Assembly (NCBI RefSeq): GCF_000019905.1
Contig: NC_010556.1
Span: 2,010,001 to 2,074,000 of the forward strand
Direction: 5' to 3'
DNA from: Exiguobacterium artemiae 255-15
GTDB lineage: Bacteria; Bacillota; Bacilli; Exiguobacteriales; Exiguobacteriaceae
DNA: 64,000 bases
Within the stretch, counting starts at the first letter, position 1. Each line of letters begins with the position of its first letter. Shown here in pieces: positions 10,233 through 20,057 of this stretch. The position numbers were made by a program, and so were the translations under genes. Below the pieces are notes generated by a model that was given only the letters and a program-made list of their open reading frames with translations, was not told the DNA's origin and did not search any database.

Positions 10233-10880
10233 TCAATATCCTCTTTGATCAAGTGAAGATCGATAATCGAGAATCGCACGGATCTTCGTGACGAGTAAAT
10301 CGATTGCCACATGGTTTTCTCCACCTTCGGGAACAATGATGTCGGCATATCGTTTTGTGGGTTCACAAAACTGAAGATGCATCGGACGGACGACTTTCGT
10401 ATACTGCTCGACGACAGAATCAATCGAACGTCCTCGTTCATTCATATCACGTTGCATCCGGCGCAGAATCCGAACATCGGCATCTGTATCCACGAAGACT
10501 TTAATATCCATCAATTCCCGTAAACGTTCATCTTCAAGCGCTAAAATACCTTCGACGATGATGACGTCACGTGGATCAAGCGGAATCGTCTCCGTTGCCC
10601 GTGTGTGCGCAACGTAATCATAGACCGGTTTTTCAACCGCCTGGTTTTCGCGCAACGCTTTGATATGTTCAATCAGCAAATCATTGTCAAAGGCAAATGG
10701 ATGATCATAGTTTGTTTGATAGCGCTCTTCCATCGATAATTCACTTTGGTCCTTATAGTAAGCATCCTGCTCGATCATGACGATGGATTCACTCGGGAAT
10801 GCGTCGACAAGTGAACGTGCGACCGTCGTCTTTCCTGAACCAGTTCCTCCAGCCACACCAATTACAACCGGTTTTTGCAT
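10233..10880 (-). CDS. udk: Uridine kinase
   Basis: 215 residues. Phosphorylates uridine and cytidine in pyrimidine salvage. Walker A is GGTGSGKTT near residue 12-19; further marks are [16 protein letters not shown], and RIxRDxxERGRS as [13 protein letters not shown]. The ATG at 10880 is preceded by GGAGGT; a frame extending to 10904 has no ribosome site. It starts 20 bases after trmR and probably shares its message. Confidence 0.96.
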   Translation of the reverse strand: MQKPVVIGVAGGTGSGKTTVARSLVDAFPSESIVMIEQDAYYKDQSELSMEERYQTNYDHPFAFDNDLLIEHIKALRENQAVEKPVYDYVAHTRATETIPLDPRDVIIVEGILALEDERLRELMDIKVFVDTDADVRILRRMQRDMNERGRSIDSVVEQYTKVVRPMHLQFCEPTKRYADIIVPEGGENHVAIDLLVTKIRAILDYRSSLDQRGY

Positions 10881-10900
10881 TGAATTCGTACCTCCATCAT

Positions 10901-11542
10901 TCATTCCGACTTCACTTTCCGGCTGACGGACACACCGTCTCCAAGCGGGAAAATCGTCGTATCATATTGGTCTTGCTCCATCATCCATGCCGTAAATTCT
11001 TTGACCAGACGGACAAGCCGCCGTCTTCTCCGGTCAAACGTCTTCGGATCCGTCTCCAGGACATCCCCGTGCAAAAATAGGTTATCCGTATATAAAACTC
11101 CGCCTATTGGCACCAATCGCCCATAACCGTTAAAGAATTTTTTATACTGCCCTTTGGCCGCATCGATGAACACGGCATCAAATTGCTGTTCAAGGGTTTC
11201 GGCTAATTCTACTGCATCCGCAAAAACGATGTCAATCCGGTCCGCGACGTCTGAACGTTCAATGAACATCTTGGCTTCGGCGTATCGTTTCGCATTTCGT
11301 TCTACTGTCGTGATCCGGGCATCCGGTAAGGCGCGAGCCATCCGAATCGCACTGTACCCAATCGCTGTACCAAGTTCAAGGATTCGTTTCGGTTGTTGTA
11401 ACGTCAATAACGATAACAAAACTTCCGATCCCGTCAGTTCAATGATTGGAATATGGTGCTCTTTCGCGTATGCTTCCATTTCCTGTAACAAGGGATCACG
11501 TGGCCGAATCATCCCTTCGACATACGCTGTAAAATCATTCAT
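10901..11542 (-). CDS. trmR: SAM-dependent O-methyltransferase, TrmR-like (tRNA 5-hydroxyuridine methyltransferase)
   Basis: 213 residues of the class I SAM O-methyltransferase 3 family. The SAM-binding motif is [15 protein letters not shown], followed by VERNAKRY and the metal-site region [13 protein letters not shown]. Length and position between mltG and udk match B. subtilis yrrM, now trmR, which methylates 5-hydroxyuridine at tRNA position 34. The ATG at 11542 has AAGGAG 10 bases upstream. In B. subtilis two U32 peptidase-like hydroxylases (yrrN, yrrO) stand between trmR and udk; they are missing here. The specific substrate is inferred from synteny. Confidence 0.82.
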   Translation of the reverse strand: MNDFTAYVEGMIRPRDPLLQEMEAYAKEHHIPIIELTGSEVLLSLLTLQQPKRILELGTAIGYSAIRMARALPDARITTVERNAKRYAEAKMFIERSDVADRIDIVFADAVELAETLEQQFDAVFIDAAKGQYKKFFNGYGRLVPIGGVLYTDNLFLHGDVLETDPKTFDRRRRRLVRLVKEFTAWMMEQDQYDTTIFPLGDGVSVSRKVKSE

Positions 11543-11569
11543 TCGGAATTCACTCCTTCTGCGCATAAA

Positions 11570-11610
11570 CAGGTTGACCGGGAACGAACATACCGTTCCC
11601 GATCAACCTC
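11570..11610 (-). terminator. Terminator-like hairpin between mltG and trmR
   Basis: Fifteen-base stem AGGTTGATCGGGAAC / GTTCCCGGTCAACCT on the minus strand, followed only by GTTTATG, so the T-tract is weak. It may attenuate rather than stop transcription into trmR. Confidence 0.65.
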
Positions 11611-11614
11611 CTGT

Positions 11615-12763
11615 TCATTGCTCTTTACTTGCTTCGTATTCGACCCATTCCGGTTTGTACTTCACAACATTACGTTGATGTTCCTCATAGGTTTCCTCAT
11701 AAAGAATTTGACCGCGTGGATTTTTATCACTTGGTGGTCGGGCAAAGAAATAAACGTATTTCGTCTTTTTAGGATTAAGGACGGCAAGAATTGAATCTTC
11801 ACTGACGGTTGAAATCGGACCGATCGGAATCCCCTCATACTTGTACGTATTGTATTTCGAATTGTTCTCCAAATCCTTTAATGTCGTCAATGCTGTATTT
11901 TCTCCTGTACCGTACCAGACCGTTGGATCCGATTGGAGTTTCATCCCGTCGTTCAGCCGGTTCGTAAAGACACCGGCAATCTCACGACGATCGTCTGGTG
12001 TTGCGGCTTCCCGCTCCACCATGGATCCGAGACTCAACACTTCATGGAAAGTCATGCCTGATTTCTTAATGGCATCGGCATTCGCATCATAAATCTTTTC
12101 CATCTCATCCAACATCGTTTCGGCAATTTGATTGATGCTTTTTCCTTTGTCGAATTCGTATGTCGCCGGGAAGAGATAGCCTTCGAGTGAATAGAGGACG
12201 CCCTGCTTCGTCACTTCATCCGTCAACATCGGATACTTTTCAATCAATGTTTTAATATATGCCTCATCTGTCAGGGATTTACGGATGGAGTCAGCTTTAA
12301 ACCCGGTTGCTTTCGCGATGATGGCAATTTGACGATCCATTGTGATTCCTTCAGGGAGCGTGATTTTGACATCTGCTGCTTTCATGACTGTTCCGGTCTT
12401 CAATTCATTGATGATTTCGTCCGGTGTCATCGCTTGAGTCAACGTGTATGTCCCGGCTTGGAATGACGATTCATTCTTATAGCGGACATAATAGCGGAAA
12501 ATCGTTTCGTTCGCGATTAAATCTTTTTCTTTAAGAATGCTTGAAATCGTACTTGTACCGGCGCCTAAAGGAATCTCAACCTTGACAGACTTCGTCGCCT
12601 CTTCGTTGACCGGTTCGAGTGAACTCTTTAAAAAGATGTAGATGGCTGCTCCTGCTACTAAGAAAATCGTGAACAATACTGAAAGGATGATTAACGTTAT
12701 CCGGCGCGATGTCCGGCGACGTTTCTGTTCGATTTCAGCATTTTTCTTCCATTCATTCTCCAT
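11615..12763 (-). CDS. mltG: Endolytic transglycosylase MltG
   Basis: 382 residues. A basic cytoplasmic head (~1-20), one membrane helix (~22-45) and an extracellular YceG domain. MltG cuts nascent glycan strands and sets their length. The catalytic glutamate is E250 in GSMVEREA, equivalent to the IVEKEA motif of the family; the later LQSDPTVWYG and GLPIGPIS-like motif (GIPIGPIS) are also present. AGGAGG precedes the ATG. It lies between the DUF1292/yqgF group and trmR as in B. subtilis. Confidence 0.95.
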   Translation of the reverse strand: MENEWKKNAEIEQKRRRTSRRITLIILSVLFTIFLVAGAAIYIFLKSSLEPVNEEATKSVKVEIPLGAGTSTISSILKEKDLIANETIFRYYVRYKNESSFQAGTYTLTQAMTPDEIINELKTGTVMKAADVKITLPEGITMDRQIAIIAKATGFKADSIRKSLTDEAYIKTLIEKYPMLTDEVTKQGVLYSLEGYLFPATYEFDKGKSINQIAETMLDEMEKIYDANADAIKKSGMTFHEVLSLGSMVEREAATPDDRREIAGVFTNRLNDGMKLQSDPTVWYGTGENTALTTLKDLENNSKYNTYKYEGIPIGPISTVSEDSILAVLNPKKTKYVYFFARPPSDKNPRGQILYEETYEEHQRNVVKYKPEWVEYEASKEQ

Positions 12764-12787
12764 CGGTTCCTCCTTCTTCTCTTAAAA

Positions 12788-12831
12788 CAAGGTGATATCG
12801 AAAGAGCCATTGCTCTGACGACACCACCTTA
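12788..12831 (-). terminator. Terminator after the DUF1292 pair
   Basis: Minus-strand outer stem AAGGTGGTGTCG / CGATATCACCTT with an inner CAGAGC/GCTCTT stem, then TTGTTTTAAG. It closes the alaS-ireB-yqgF-DUF1292 unit before mltG. Confidence 0.8.
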
Positions 12832-12844
12832 TACACGAGTCGGT

Positions 12845-13141
12845 TTAGTCAAGCTCGTCTTCTAATGTATTAAAGACTTCTTCAATTTCATCCCAAGTTT
12901 CTGCATCGTCTTCTGCGATTGGAACGAGGTTGAAATCATCATCACCTTCACCGTACTCTTCTAACTCATAAACGAAGATGTCGACTTCTTCTGCTTCATC
13001 ATAATCCGCGCCGACCGGCTCAAGGAAAATGTAAGTTTTGCTTGAGCGTGGGCTTTCATACCGTAAACGCTCGGCAAATTTAAATTCGTTGCCTTCCCCA
13101 TCGGGAATTACGTAATGTGTAGGTTCATTCTGTTGCATCAT
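12845..13141 (-). CDS. DUF1292 family protein (second of a tandem pair)
   Basis: 98-residue acidic protein with the DUF1292 core: KTYIFLE, EGDDDF and TWDEIEE. Same family as B. subtilis yrzB, which occupies this position beside yqgF; function unknown. GGAG lies before the doubled ATG. The first 17 bases overlap the 3' end of the preceding DUF1292 gene, so the two are translationally coupled. Confidence 0.85.
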   Translation of the reverse strand: MMQQNEPTHYVIPDGEGNEFKFAERLRYESPRSSKTYIFLEPVGADYDEAEEVDIFVYELEEYGEGDDDFNLVPIAEDDAETWDEIEEVFNTLEDELD

Positions 13142-13412
13142 TCATCCGCTCCTTTAATGCAGCCTCAAGTTCATCCCAAGTCTGCTCATCGTTTTCATCA
13201 ATCAGGCTCAATTCAAAATCATCTTCGCCTTCGCCAAACTCGTCGATTTCGCAAATGATTAAATCATCTGCGCCCTCTTCCGGATGACCGATCATTTCGA
13301 GAAATAAATAGGTCTTGCCGGTTCGCTCACTGACATAACGGTACCATTCTTCGAAAAGATGTTCGCCACCGTCTTCATCAGGAAAGAGATACTGCCGTTT
13401 TTCTTCAGACAT
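13125..13412 (-). CDS. DUF1292 family protein (first of a tandem pair)
   Basis: 95-residue acidic protein. It shares with its downstream neighbour the order KTYLFLE, EGEDDF, TWDELE, but overall the two are clearly diverged, so this is an old duplication. It follows yqgF by 12 bases; an AGGAGG-like site precedes the ATG. B. subtilis has a single DUF1292 gene here. Function unknown. Confidence 0.85.
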   Translation of the reverse strand: MSEEKRQYLFPDEDGGEHLFEEWYRYVSERTGKTYLFLEMIGHPEEGADDLIICEIDEFGEGEDDFELSLIDENDEQTWDELEAALKERMNDATE

Positions 13413-13424
13413 CTCATTTCCTCC

Positions 13425-13847
13425 TTATCGATTTGCCCGATCCAAATAAGATTGCAGGATCATGACTGCTGCCATCTTATCGATGACTTGTTTCCGTTTT
13501 TTCCGACTGACATCGGCATCGATCAGCATACGTTCTGCCTGCATCGTCGTCAGTCTCTCGTCGACAAGAACAGTCGAAAGGCCCGTCTGGGTTTCGATTT
13601 CACGCGCGAACGCTTCACTCGCCTCAGCTCTGGGACCAATTGACCCATTCATGTTTTTCGGATGTCCGATGACGATGATTTCGACACCGTATTCCTTAAT
13701 AATTGCCTCGAGTCGTTTGAAGGCGACCGGGTATTCAGGTTCTGTCCATTTGATGGTTTCGACGCCTTGTGCTGTCCAGCCCATCAAATCACTCACCGCA
13801 ACACCGATCGTCTTCGAACCGACATCAAGTCCGATGGCACGCTTCAT
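13425..13847 (-). CDS. yqgF: YqgF/RuvX-type putative pre-16S rRNA nuclease
   Basis: 140 residues, RNase H-like fold. The first Asp lies in [16 protein letters not shown], with [18 protein letters not shown] and the C-terminal [14 protein letters not shown] completing the family pattern. In E. coli the protein matures the 16S rRNA 5' end; older annotation calls it a Holliday junction resolvase homologue. Its ATG overlaps the ireB stop by 4 bases. Confidence 0.93.
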   Translation of the reverse strand: MKRAIGLDVGSKTIGVAVSDLMGWTAQGVETIKWTEPEYPVAFKRLEAIIKEYGVEIIVIGHPKNMNGSIGPRAEASEAFAREIETQTGLSTVLVDERLTTMQAERMLIDADVSRKKRKQVIDKMAAVMILQSYLDRANR

Positions 13848-14113
13848 TTTTTGTCTCCACTCTCCGATAGATAAGATTTCACGAGTTCTTCCAGTAGTTC
13901 ATCACGCTCAATCTTTCGGATCATATTACGTGCATCGTTATGACGAGGAATGTAAGCAGGATCACCGGAAAGTAGATATCCGACGATTTGGTTGATCGGA
14001 TGATAGCCTTTTTCTTCTAAAGCATGATAGACCGTCAGCAATACTTCGCGTGTCGCCGCCTGGCTATCGTCTTCTGGAAAATTAAATTTCATCGTTTGAT
14101 CCATCTGACTCAC
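13844..14113 (-). CDS. ireB: IreB family regulatory phosphoprotein
   Basis: 89 residues, near-identical in layout to B. subtilis YrzL and Enterococcus Ire[40 protein letters not shown]. In Enterococcus IreB is a substrate of the Ser/Thr kinase IreK and affects cephalosporin resistance. The conserved threonine of the QTMKF segment is present. The GTG at 14113 is chosen because AGAGGTGA lies just ahead and it gives the family length; an ATG at 14131 lacks a site. It lies between alaS and yqgF, the usual order. Confidence 0.92.
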   Translation of the reverse strand: MSQMDQTMKFNFPEDDSQAATREVLLTVYHALEEKGYHPINQIVGYLLSGDPAYIPRHNDARNMIRKIERDELLEELVKSYLSESGDKK

Positions 14114-14147
14114 GTTAATCACCTCTTTCATTTACACTACTTCTCTA

Positions 14148-16790
14148 TTATGCCAGTGATTGCACGTAATGTGAAGTAAACGCAAGAGCTTCGTTTAATT
14201 TTGCAGGATCTTTTCCGCCGGCCTGTGCCATGTCCGGACGACCGCCACCACCGCCGCCGCAACGTGTGGCTACTTCCTTGATCAATTTACCGGCATGGTA
14301 CCCTTGATCGATTAAGTCTTTTGAGACACTCGCAACGAGGTTGACTTTGTCTCCCTGCGCACTACCGAGGACGATGATTGCCGAACCGAGACTTGACTTC
14401 AGTTCGTCCATCATGCCGCGAAGGGCATCCATATCCGAGACGTCGACTTGCTTCGCAAGCACCTGGACGCCGTTGATCTGCTCGACATCATCTTTAAGTG
14501 ACGCCGCTTCGATGTTTGCAAGTTTTGCCTGCAATGATTCGTGTGCCCGTTCCGTTTCGCGAAGCTGGACTTGAAGTGCTTCGATTCGTCCCGGTACTTC
14601 CGTCGTTTTCGTTTTCAGGACACGTGCTGCCTGCTCGAGTGTCTGCAGGTGACCGTTCATGACATGGTAAGCGCCTGCTCCTGTAACAGCTTCAATCCTG
14701 CGTGTTCCGGCTCCGATGCCTGATTCGGAAACAATCTTGAACAGACCGATTTCCGCTGTATTGCGGACGTGAATCCCGCCACAGAGTTCGATCGAATAGG
14801 TTCCAGCCGAAACGACACGAACCGTCTCGCCGTATTTTTCACCAAACAGTGCCATTGCCCCTTTTGCTTTCGCATCAGCAATGTTCATCTCTTCAATTTC
14901 GACTGCAAGTGATGCCCAAATCGCTTGGTTGACATCCTGTTCGATTGTTGCTAATTCTTCGGCCGTTACTGCTCCGAAGTGCGAGAAGTCAAAGCGCAGA
15001 CGTTCCGCTGAAACAAGTGAACCCGCTTGGTTGACGTGTGTTCCGAGTGTGTCTTTCAACGCTTTATGCAACAAGTGGGTTGCCGTATGGTTTTTCGTGA
15101 TGGCTTGACGCGACGATGCTTCGACCGCGGCATGAACGGATGCATCCGCTAAAGCAATCCCTGTCCGGACCACAACGGTATGCAGATTTTGACCGTTTGG
15201 TGCTTTTTGGACATCTTTGACATCGAGGACGAAATCCGGACCCGTGATTGTTCCTGAGTCAGCCACTTCTCCGCCGCTCTCTGCATAAAACGGTGTAACA
15301 TCAAGCAACAATTGTGCTTCCTCGCCGGCAGCGACTTCTGTTACTCGTTCTCCATCATGCAACAAAGCAATGATTTTTGCATCCGCCTCAAGGTCCGTAT
15401 AACCAACGAATTGACTTGGAACAGTCAAAGTTGCCAATACTTCTGATTGTTGTTGCATCGAACCGCCGTCTTCACGGGCAGCACGGGCACGTTTACGCTG
15501 CTCATCCATCGCCCGTTTAAATCCTTCTTCATCGACCGACATCTGATGATCTTCCGCATATTCAACCGTCAGTTCAAGCGGGAAACCGTACGTATCATAC
15601 AAACGGAAAGCATCTTCTCCGCTGATGATATGTTCGCCGTTATTTTTGGCAGCTTGTGCCACTGTGTTCAGGATGGCAAGACCGTCATGTAATGTCTCGT
15701 GGAATCGCTCTTCCTCGTTTTTGATGACACGTTTGATGAAATCTGCTTTTTCCGGAACTTGCGGATAAAAATCGACCATGACGCTGCCGACTGTATCAAC
15801 GAGTTCGTACATGAACGGACGTTCAATCCCAAGCATTTTTGCATAACGGACAGCACGACGAAGCAATCGGCGTAAGACATAACCGCGTCCTTCGTTCGAA
15901 GGCAACGCTCCGTCTCCGATGGCAAAAGCAACCGTGCGGATGTGGTCCGCGATGACTTTGAACGCGACATCCAGTTTTGTGTCTTCGCGATAACGTTTCC
16001 CGCTGATTTCTTCCGTTTTGTGGATGATCGGCATGAACAAGTCCGTATCAAAGTTCGTCGGTACGTCCTGCATGACGCTCGCCATCCGCTCAAGACCCAT
16101 TCCGGTATCGATGTTTTTACGCGGTAATTCTGTATAGTTGCCGTGTCCGTCATGATTATATTGACTGAATACGATATTCCAGATTTCAAGGTACCGTTCG
16201 TTCTCGCCGCCCGGATAGAGTTCAGAGTCGTTCGGATCATCGCCGAAAGCCGGTCCACGGTCGAAGAAAATCTCCGTGTTCGGACCTGAAGGACCTTCCC
16301 CGATTTCCCAGAAGTTATCTTCAAGCGGGATGATGCGCTCAGCCGGCACACCCAGTTCGAGCCAGATTTGACGCGCAGCATCGTCTTCCGGGTGAATCGT
16401 TACGGAAAGACGATCCGGATCAAGACCGTACCACTCGTCACTCGTCAAGAGTTCCCAGCCCCATTTGATCGCATCTTCGCGGAAGTAATCGCCGACCGAA
16501 AAGTTTCCGAGCATTTCAAAAAACGTATGGTGACGTGCTGTTTTCCCGACGTTTTCGATATCGTTCGTCCGGATGGATTTCTGTGCGTTGACAATCCGTG
16601 GATTTTGCGGAATGACCCGTCCATCAAAATATTTTTTTAACGTAGCGACACCCGAGTTGATCCAAAGTAACGTCGGATCCTCAATTGGAACGAGTGATGC
16701 GCTTGGTTCGATTGCGTGCCCTTTAGACTGGAAAAAGTCGAGATACATTTGACGGATTTGTGCACCCGTCAACGGTTTTAATGGTTTCAT
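14148..16790 (-). CDS. alaS: Alanine--tRNA ligase
   Basis: 880 residues, class II synthetase. Catalytic domain: [17 protein letters not shown] and GMGLERM; editing domain: [11 protein letters not shown] and CGGIHV with the zinc-site Cys/His; C-terminal C-Ala domain ending in the glycine-rich [15 protein letters not shown]. The ATG at 16790 is preceded by GGGGGT; a frame to 16805 starts without a site. It is controlled by a T-box leader immediately upstream. Confidence 0.97.
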   Translation of the reverse strand: MKPLKPLTGAQIRQMYLDFFQSKGHAIEPSASLVPIEDPTLLWINSGVATLKKYFDGRVIPQNPRIVNAQKSIRTNDIENVGKTARHHTFFEMLGNFSVGDYFREDAIKWGWELLTSDEWYGLDPDRLSVTIHPEDDAARQIWLELGVPAERIIPLEDNFWEIGEGPSGPNTEIFFDRGPAFGDDPNDSELYPGGENERYLEIWNIVFSQYNHDGHGNYTELPRKNIDTGMGLERMASVMQDVPTNFDTDLFMPIIHKTEEISGKRYREDTKLDVAFKVIADHIRTVAFAIGDGALPSNEGRGYVLRRLLRRAVRYAKMLGIERPFMYELVDTVGSVMVDFYPQVPEKADFIKRVIKNEEERFHETLHDGLAILNTVAQAAKNNGEHIISGEDAFRLYDTYGFPLELTVEYAEDHQMSVDEEGFKRAMDEQRKRARAAREDGGSMQQQSEVLATLTVPSQFVGYTDLEADAKIIALLHDGERVTEVAAGEEAQLLLDVTPFYAESGGEVADSGTITGPDFVLDVKDVQKAPNGQNLHTVVVRTGIALADASVHAAVEASSRQAITKNHTATHLLHKALKDTLGTHVNQAGSLVSAERLRFDFSHFGAVTAEELATIEQDVNQAIWASLAVEIEEMNIADAKAKGAMALFGEKYGETVRVVSAGTYSIELCGGIHVRNTAEIGLFKIVSESGIGAGTRRIEAVTGAGAYHVMNGHLQTLEQAARVLKTKTTEVPGRIEALQVQLRETERAHESLQAKLANIEAASLKDDVEQINGVQVLAKQVDVSDMDALRGMMDELKSSLGSAIIVLGSAQGDKVNLVASVSKDLIDQGYHAGKLIKEVATRCGGGGGGRPDMAQAGGKDPAKLNEALAFTSHYVQSLA

Positions 16791-16826
16791 CGAAAATACC
16801 CCCATTGATTAATTTGTCCTGAACGC

Positions 16827-17086
16827 AAAAAAACGATACATTCATCCCTGAAAAGGGACGAAAGCATCGCTCTCGTGGTACCACCCTCGTTCGTAAAGAC
16901 AATTGCTCCCTTTACCTCGAAAAATCCGTTAACGGAGATTACCCGCAAGTGTTTGCACTCGACTCCGGAAGGAGCTTCAATCGAATCGTCATGAAGATGG
17001 TTCCAGCAATTCCATCTCTCTCTGGTCATGAAAACTACGATTTACTTATCTTCCATCAACGTTTTGCGTCCATTCATCTACCGTGA
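16827..17086 (-). ncRNA. T-box leader of alaS
   Basis: On the minus strand the T-box GGGTGGTACCACG is at 16874-16886. It is followed by a terminator hairpin (16834-16869, CGATGC...GTATCG) and a T7 tract at 16827-16833. A GCT codon at 16975-16973, in the context TGAAGCTCC, lies 89 bases before the T-box and is the likely Ala specifier, matching the spacing in the trpS leader. The AGTA of the specifier-loop partner is visible near the 5' end. Confidence 0.93.
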
Positions 17087-17114
17087 TTATTACCTATCTG
17101 ATGCATTCAGTCAA
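17087..17114 (-). promoter_or_regulatory. Promoter of the alaS T-box leader
   Basis: Minus-strand TTGACT (17109-17114), a 16-base spacer and TAATAA (17087-17092). The -35 box overlaps the stop codon of recD2, so alaS has its own start even though recD2 is just upstream. Confidence 0.55.
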
Positions 17115-19336
17115 GTCTTTGTCATACCGCCGAGCCGTTCAATGAGCCGTGTCCGCCGGCGCGGTTCTTCCTCTTGTGACGCTTTATGGAAGGCACGGGG
17201 ATCTCCGAACAACAGCAGACTGGCTTTGGCCCGAGTGACGGCTGTATAGATGAGATTCCGGGAATGCTTGAAGGCACCGGTGAAAAAGACCGGCATCAAC
17301 ACAATCGGAAACTCCGATCCTTGCGCTTTATGAATCGTAATCGCGTAAGCATGCGTAAATTGATCCCAGTCACTCCGGTTATATTCAACTTCCGTCTGAT
17401 CGAACCGGGCAATGATTTTATCGACTTTATCCACGTTCTCCTTCGCAAAGAAGATATTGACGATTTCACCGATGTCACCGTTGTAGACATTCTCTTCCGC
17501 ATTGTTGACGAGCTGAAGAATCTTGTCTCCGCTCCGGTAAATCCGTGTCCCCTGTTTGACTTCCCGTTTTTTCGGCGCTTCCGGATTGTAGACTTTTTGC
17601 AGAACGATATTCAATTCGTCGATGCCCACCTGTCCGCGGTACGTCGGCGCTAAAATTTGAACGTCAAACTTCGAATATCCTTTCGCCAGTGCTTTTTCTG
17701 CAAAAGCCGCGATACCGCGCAACGATTCCTGCGGAGCAAGCGAATAAAAACGACGGTCGGATAAAGGGGCCAGCAAATCAGCTGACGTGACCCGGTTTTT
17801 TAAATCGTGGGCCAACCGGAGAATCGAGGAATCTTCGGCCTGCCGATGGACGACGTTGAGCCGGACGACCGGAATACCGTCCGTATCCATCAAGTCGGCA
17901 AGGACTTGCCCCGGACCGACCGACGGCAGCTGGTCCCGGTCGCCGACGAATAAAATCTTCATGCCGTTTGGCACGGCCCGTAACAAACTCGATAACAGAT
18001 AGATGTCGATCATGGACGATTCATCGATGATCAGTACTTTACCGGCAATCGGTTGGTCTTCGTCCAGCTGGAAGTTCGTCCCGTCATATTTTAATAAGCG
18101 GTGAATGGTCATCGCCGGAACGTCCGTTGCTTCCGACAGCCGTTTGGCCGCCCGTCCGGTTGGTGCGACGAGCACATACGGATAGACTTCGCCTGACTTG
18201 ACCTGACTTTTTTCAAGCGGCCAATCATGGATTTCCTGAAGCGCATGCAAAATCCCTTTGATGACCGTCGTCTTCCCCGTACCGGGTCCGCCCGTCAGGA
18301 CCATCAGCGGTGCCTTGACCGCAAGCTCAATCGCCTCCCGTTGCTGAACGGCGTATTCCATACCAAACCGTTCTTCGAGTTGACCGATGGCTGACAAAAT
18401 TGTCGCCACATCGACTTCCTGCTCGGATCCGTTCGCCATGACACGGGCCAACTCTTTTGCCGCCCGGACTTCCGCATAGAAAATCGTCGGCAGATACAAA
18501 CAACCTTCTTCGAGTTTGACCTTATCTTCCGTCAGCAACAGCTCGATGGCTTGTTCCAGGCGTTCCCCCGGATCCTCACCGAGTAGACGCGGTGCCCGCT
18601 GTAACAGGGATTCGACCGTCGCGAATGCATGCCCTTCTCCCGCTTCCTGCTCCAGTATATGCATGATGGATGCTGCGACCCGTTCCGGATGCAGTCCGAT
18701 AAGTCCGAGATGCGAGGCAATTTGGTCGGCTGTCTTAAAACCGATTCCACTGACCTCATACATCAAGGAATAAGGATTTTCACGAATTCTCGCCATCGCA
18801 TCCCCTTCGTACGCTGCATAAATCTTTGCTGCGAGTTTTGGGGTGACATCAAACGGTGCTAAAAAAAGCATCAGTTGATCGACACCGTATAAGGTCGCGA
18901 GCCGGCTGAAGATGACATCCGCCTGCTTCTGTTTTAACCCGGGGACACGATCGAGTGCTTTACTGTCCTTTAAGATGATGTCAATGGCATCTTCACCGAG
19001 CGCATCGACGATATTTTTCGCTGTTTTCGGACCAATGCCGGTAAACGATCCGTTCGTCAAAAAACGGACGGCAGCGTGTTTCGTCATCGGGACCGAACGC
19101 CGGATCAACTCTGCTTTTAGTTGTTTGCCAAATCGCGGATGATCAATCAACCGTCCGAACGCTTGATACGTTCCGCCGAGTTCGATTCCGACACCGGTTC
19201 CCGTAACGACAAGCTCCGTTTCTTTTAGTTCAAAGTTTTTTTCCTTGATCGCCATCAGGACGATGGAATGGGCTTCTTCTTCGGAGGAAAAAAGCACACG
19301 TTTGATACGACCGACTACTTGATGGGGGTGCTCCAT
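17111..19336 (-). CDS. recD2: RecD-like DNA helicase RecD2
   Basis: 741 residues. An N-terminal region with helix-hairpin-helix motifs (GIGPKTAKNIVDALG; GIGFKTADQIA) precedes a SF1B helicase core: Walker A GGPGTGKTTVIKG, Walker B VLIIDESSMID, later GDRDQLPSVGPG and the C-terminal HAYAITIHKAQGSEF. This is the RecD2 type, which acts without RecBC in Bacillus and Deinococcus and affects mismatch and replication-fork repair. The ATG at 19336 follows AGGTGG closely; an adjacent GTG at 19339 is possible. Located between the TPR/mnmA group and alaS as in B. subtilis. Confidence 0.94.
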   Translation of the reverse strand: MEHPHQVVGRIKRVLFSSEEEAHSIVLMAIKEKNFELKETELVVTGTGVGIELGGTYQAFGRLIDHPRFGKQLKAELIRRSVPMTKHAAVRFLTNGSFTGIGPKTAKNIVDALGEDAIDIILKDSKALDRVPGLKQKQADVIFSRLATLYGVDQLMLFLAPFDVTPKLAAKIYAAYEGDAMARIRENPYSLMYEVSGIGFKTADQIASHLGLIGLHPERVAASIMHILEQEAGEGHAFATVESLLQRAPRLLGEDPGERLEQAIELLLTEDKVKLEEGCLYLPTIFYAEVRAAKELARVMANGSEQEVDVATILSAIGQLEERFGMEYAVQQREAIELAVKAPLMVLTGGPGTGKTTVIKGILHALQEIHDWPLEKSQVKSGEVYPYVLVAPTGRAAKRLSEATDVPAMTIHRLLKYDGTNFQLDEDQPIAGKVLIIDESSMIDIYLLSSLLRAVPNGMKILFVGDRDQLPSVGPGQVLADLMDTDGIPVVRLNVVHRQAEDSSILRLAHDLKNRVTSADLLAPLSDRRFYSLAPQESLRGIAAFAEKALAKGYSKFDVQILAPTYRGQVGIDELNIVLQKVYNPEAPKKREVKQGTRIYRSGDKILQLVNNAEENVYNGDIGEIVNIFFAKENVDKVDKIIARFDQTEVEYNRSDWDQFTHAYAITIHKAQGSEFPIVLMPVFFTGAFKHSRNLIYTAVTRAKASLLLFGDPRAFHKASQEEEPRRRTRLIERLGGMTKT

Positions 19337-19452
19337 CACTCCACCTGCTCTCTTTCTGGACTCCGTTACTCAGTTATTATCATAGCACTCGTTTAAGGGA
19401 TTTTAAATGAGGGAAACATTCCTTGATATATTATCTGAATGGAGGAACAAAC

Positions 19453-20001
19453 ATGGGACGTCTACCGATCGCAGGATTATGTGAATTAGTTTTAGAAGTG
19501 CAGGACATGGACCGGGCCGTCGCCTTTTGGAACGGAACGCTCGGTATTCCAATCGTTGAACAATGGGCACCGGAAGATGCAGAGCCGAGTCATGAACAGG
19601 AAAAACAGGATGGGATTTGGGCGACATGGTTGTACATCGGAGGAAACACCCGTCTCGGGCTTTGGCTCAAACGGGACTTTACGATGGAAGAACGGACCGT
19701 CAAAAACCTTCCCGTGACAGAGTGGGACAGTCTGTATGATGAAGGCGGCGTTCATGTCCACTGTGCCTTTTATATTGAGAAAGACGAATTTAACGAAGCA
19801 CTTGATTTGCTTCGGGGTGCATCGATTGACGTCAAGATTCGGGAATGGGATGAACAAGAGACGTCTAATGACAAGGAATACTCGGCTTATTTTAAAGATA
19901 CGGAAAACAATGTTATTGAGCTCTATACGAAAAATATGGATGAAGCCTATGAGGAATTTTCCGGTCCGCCGCTTCGCATCGTCCGCGAGATCGGGCACTA
20001 A
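19453..20001 (+). CDS. VOC-family (glyoxalase/dioxygenase-like) protein
   Basis: 182 residues with the vicinal-oxygen-chelate fold pattern: VLEVQDMDRAVAFWNGTLGIPIVEQW at the N-terminus and the closing KDTENNVIELYTKN at residue ~150-165, where the glutamate of IELY is the usual metal ligand. HVHCAFYIEK supplies a candidate His ligand. Substrate unknown. The ATG at 19453 follows GGAGGAAC; the gene is isolated, transcribed opposite to both neighbours, and ends at a shared hairpin. Confidence 0.8.
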   Translation: MGRLPIAGLCELVLEVQDMDRAVAFWNGTLGIPIVEQWAPEDAEPSHEQEKQDGIWATWLYIGGNTRLGLWLKRDFTMEERTVKNLPVTEWDSLYDEGGVHVHCAFYIEKDEFNEALDLLRGASIDVKIREWDEQETSNDKEYSAYFKDTENNVIELYTKNMDEAYEEFSGPPLRIVREIGH

Positions 20002-20002
20002 G

Positions 20003-20053
20003 AAAGACTCTGCTGTATCGATTGCCACAAGCCGTCGACAGCAGAGTCTTTTC
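20003..20053. terminator. Bidirectional terminator between the VOC gene and the TPR gene
   Basis: Stem AAAGACTCTGCTGT / ACAGCAGAGTCTTT with T-rich sequence on both sides, placed between two converging genes. Confidence 0.88.
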
Positions 20054-20057
20054 CTGG

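Noticed and set aside
15668-16381. A 237-residue open frame inside alaS in another frame
   Set aside because: It is rich in Arg and Ser, has no ribosome site and lies entirely within the conserved AlaRS coding sequence.
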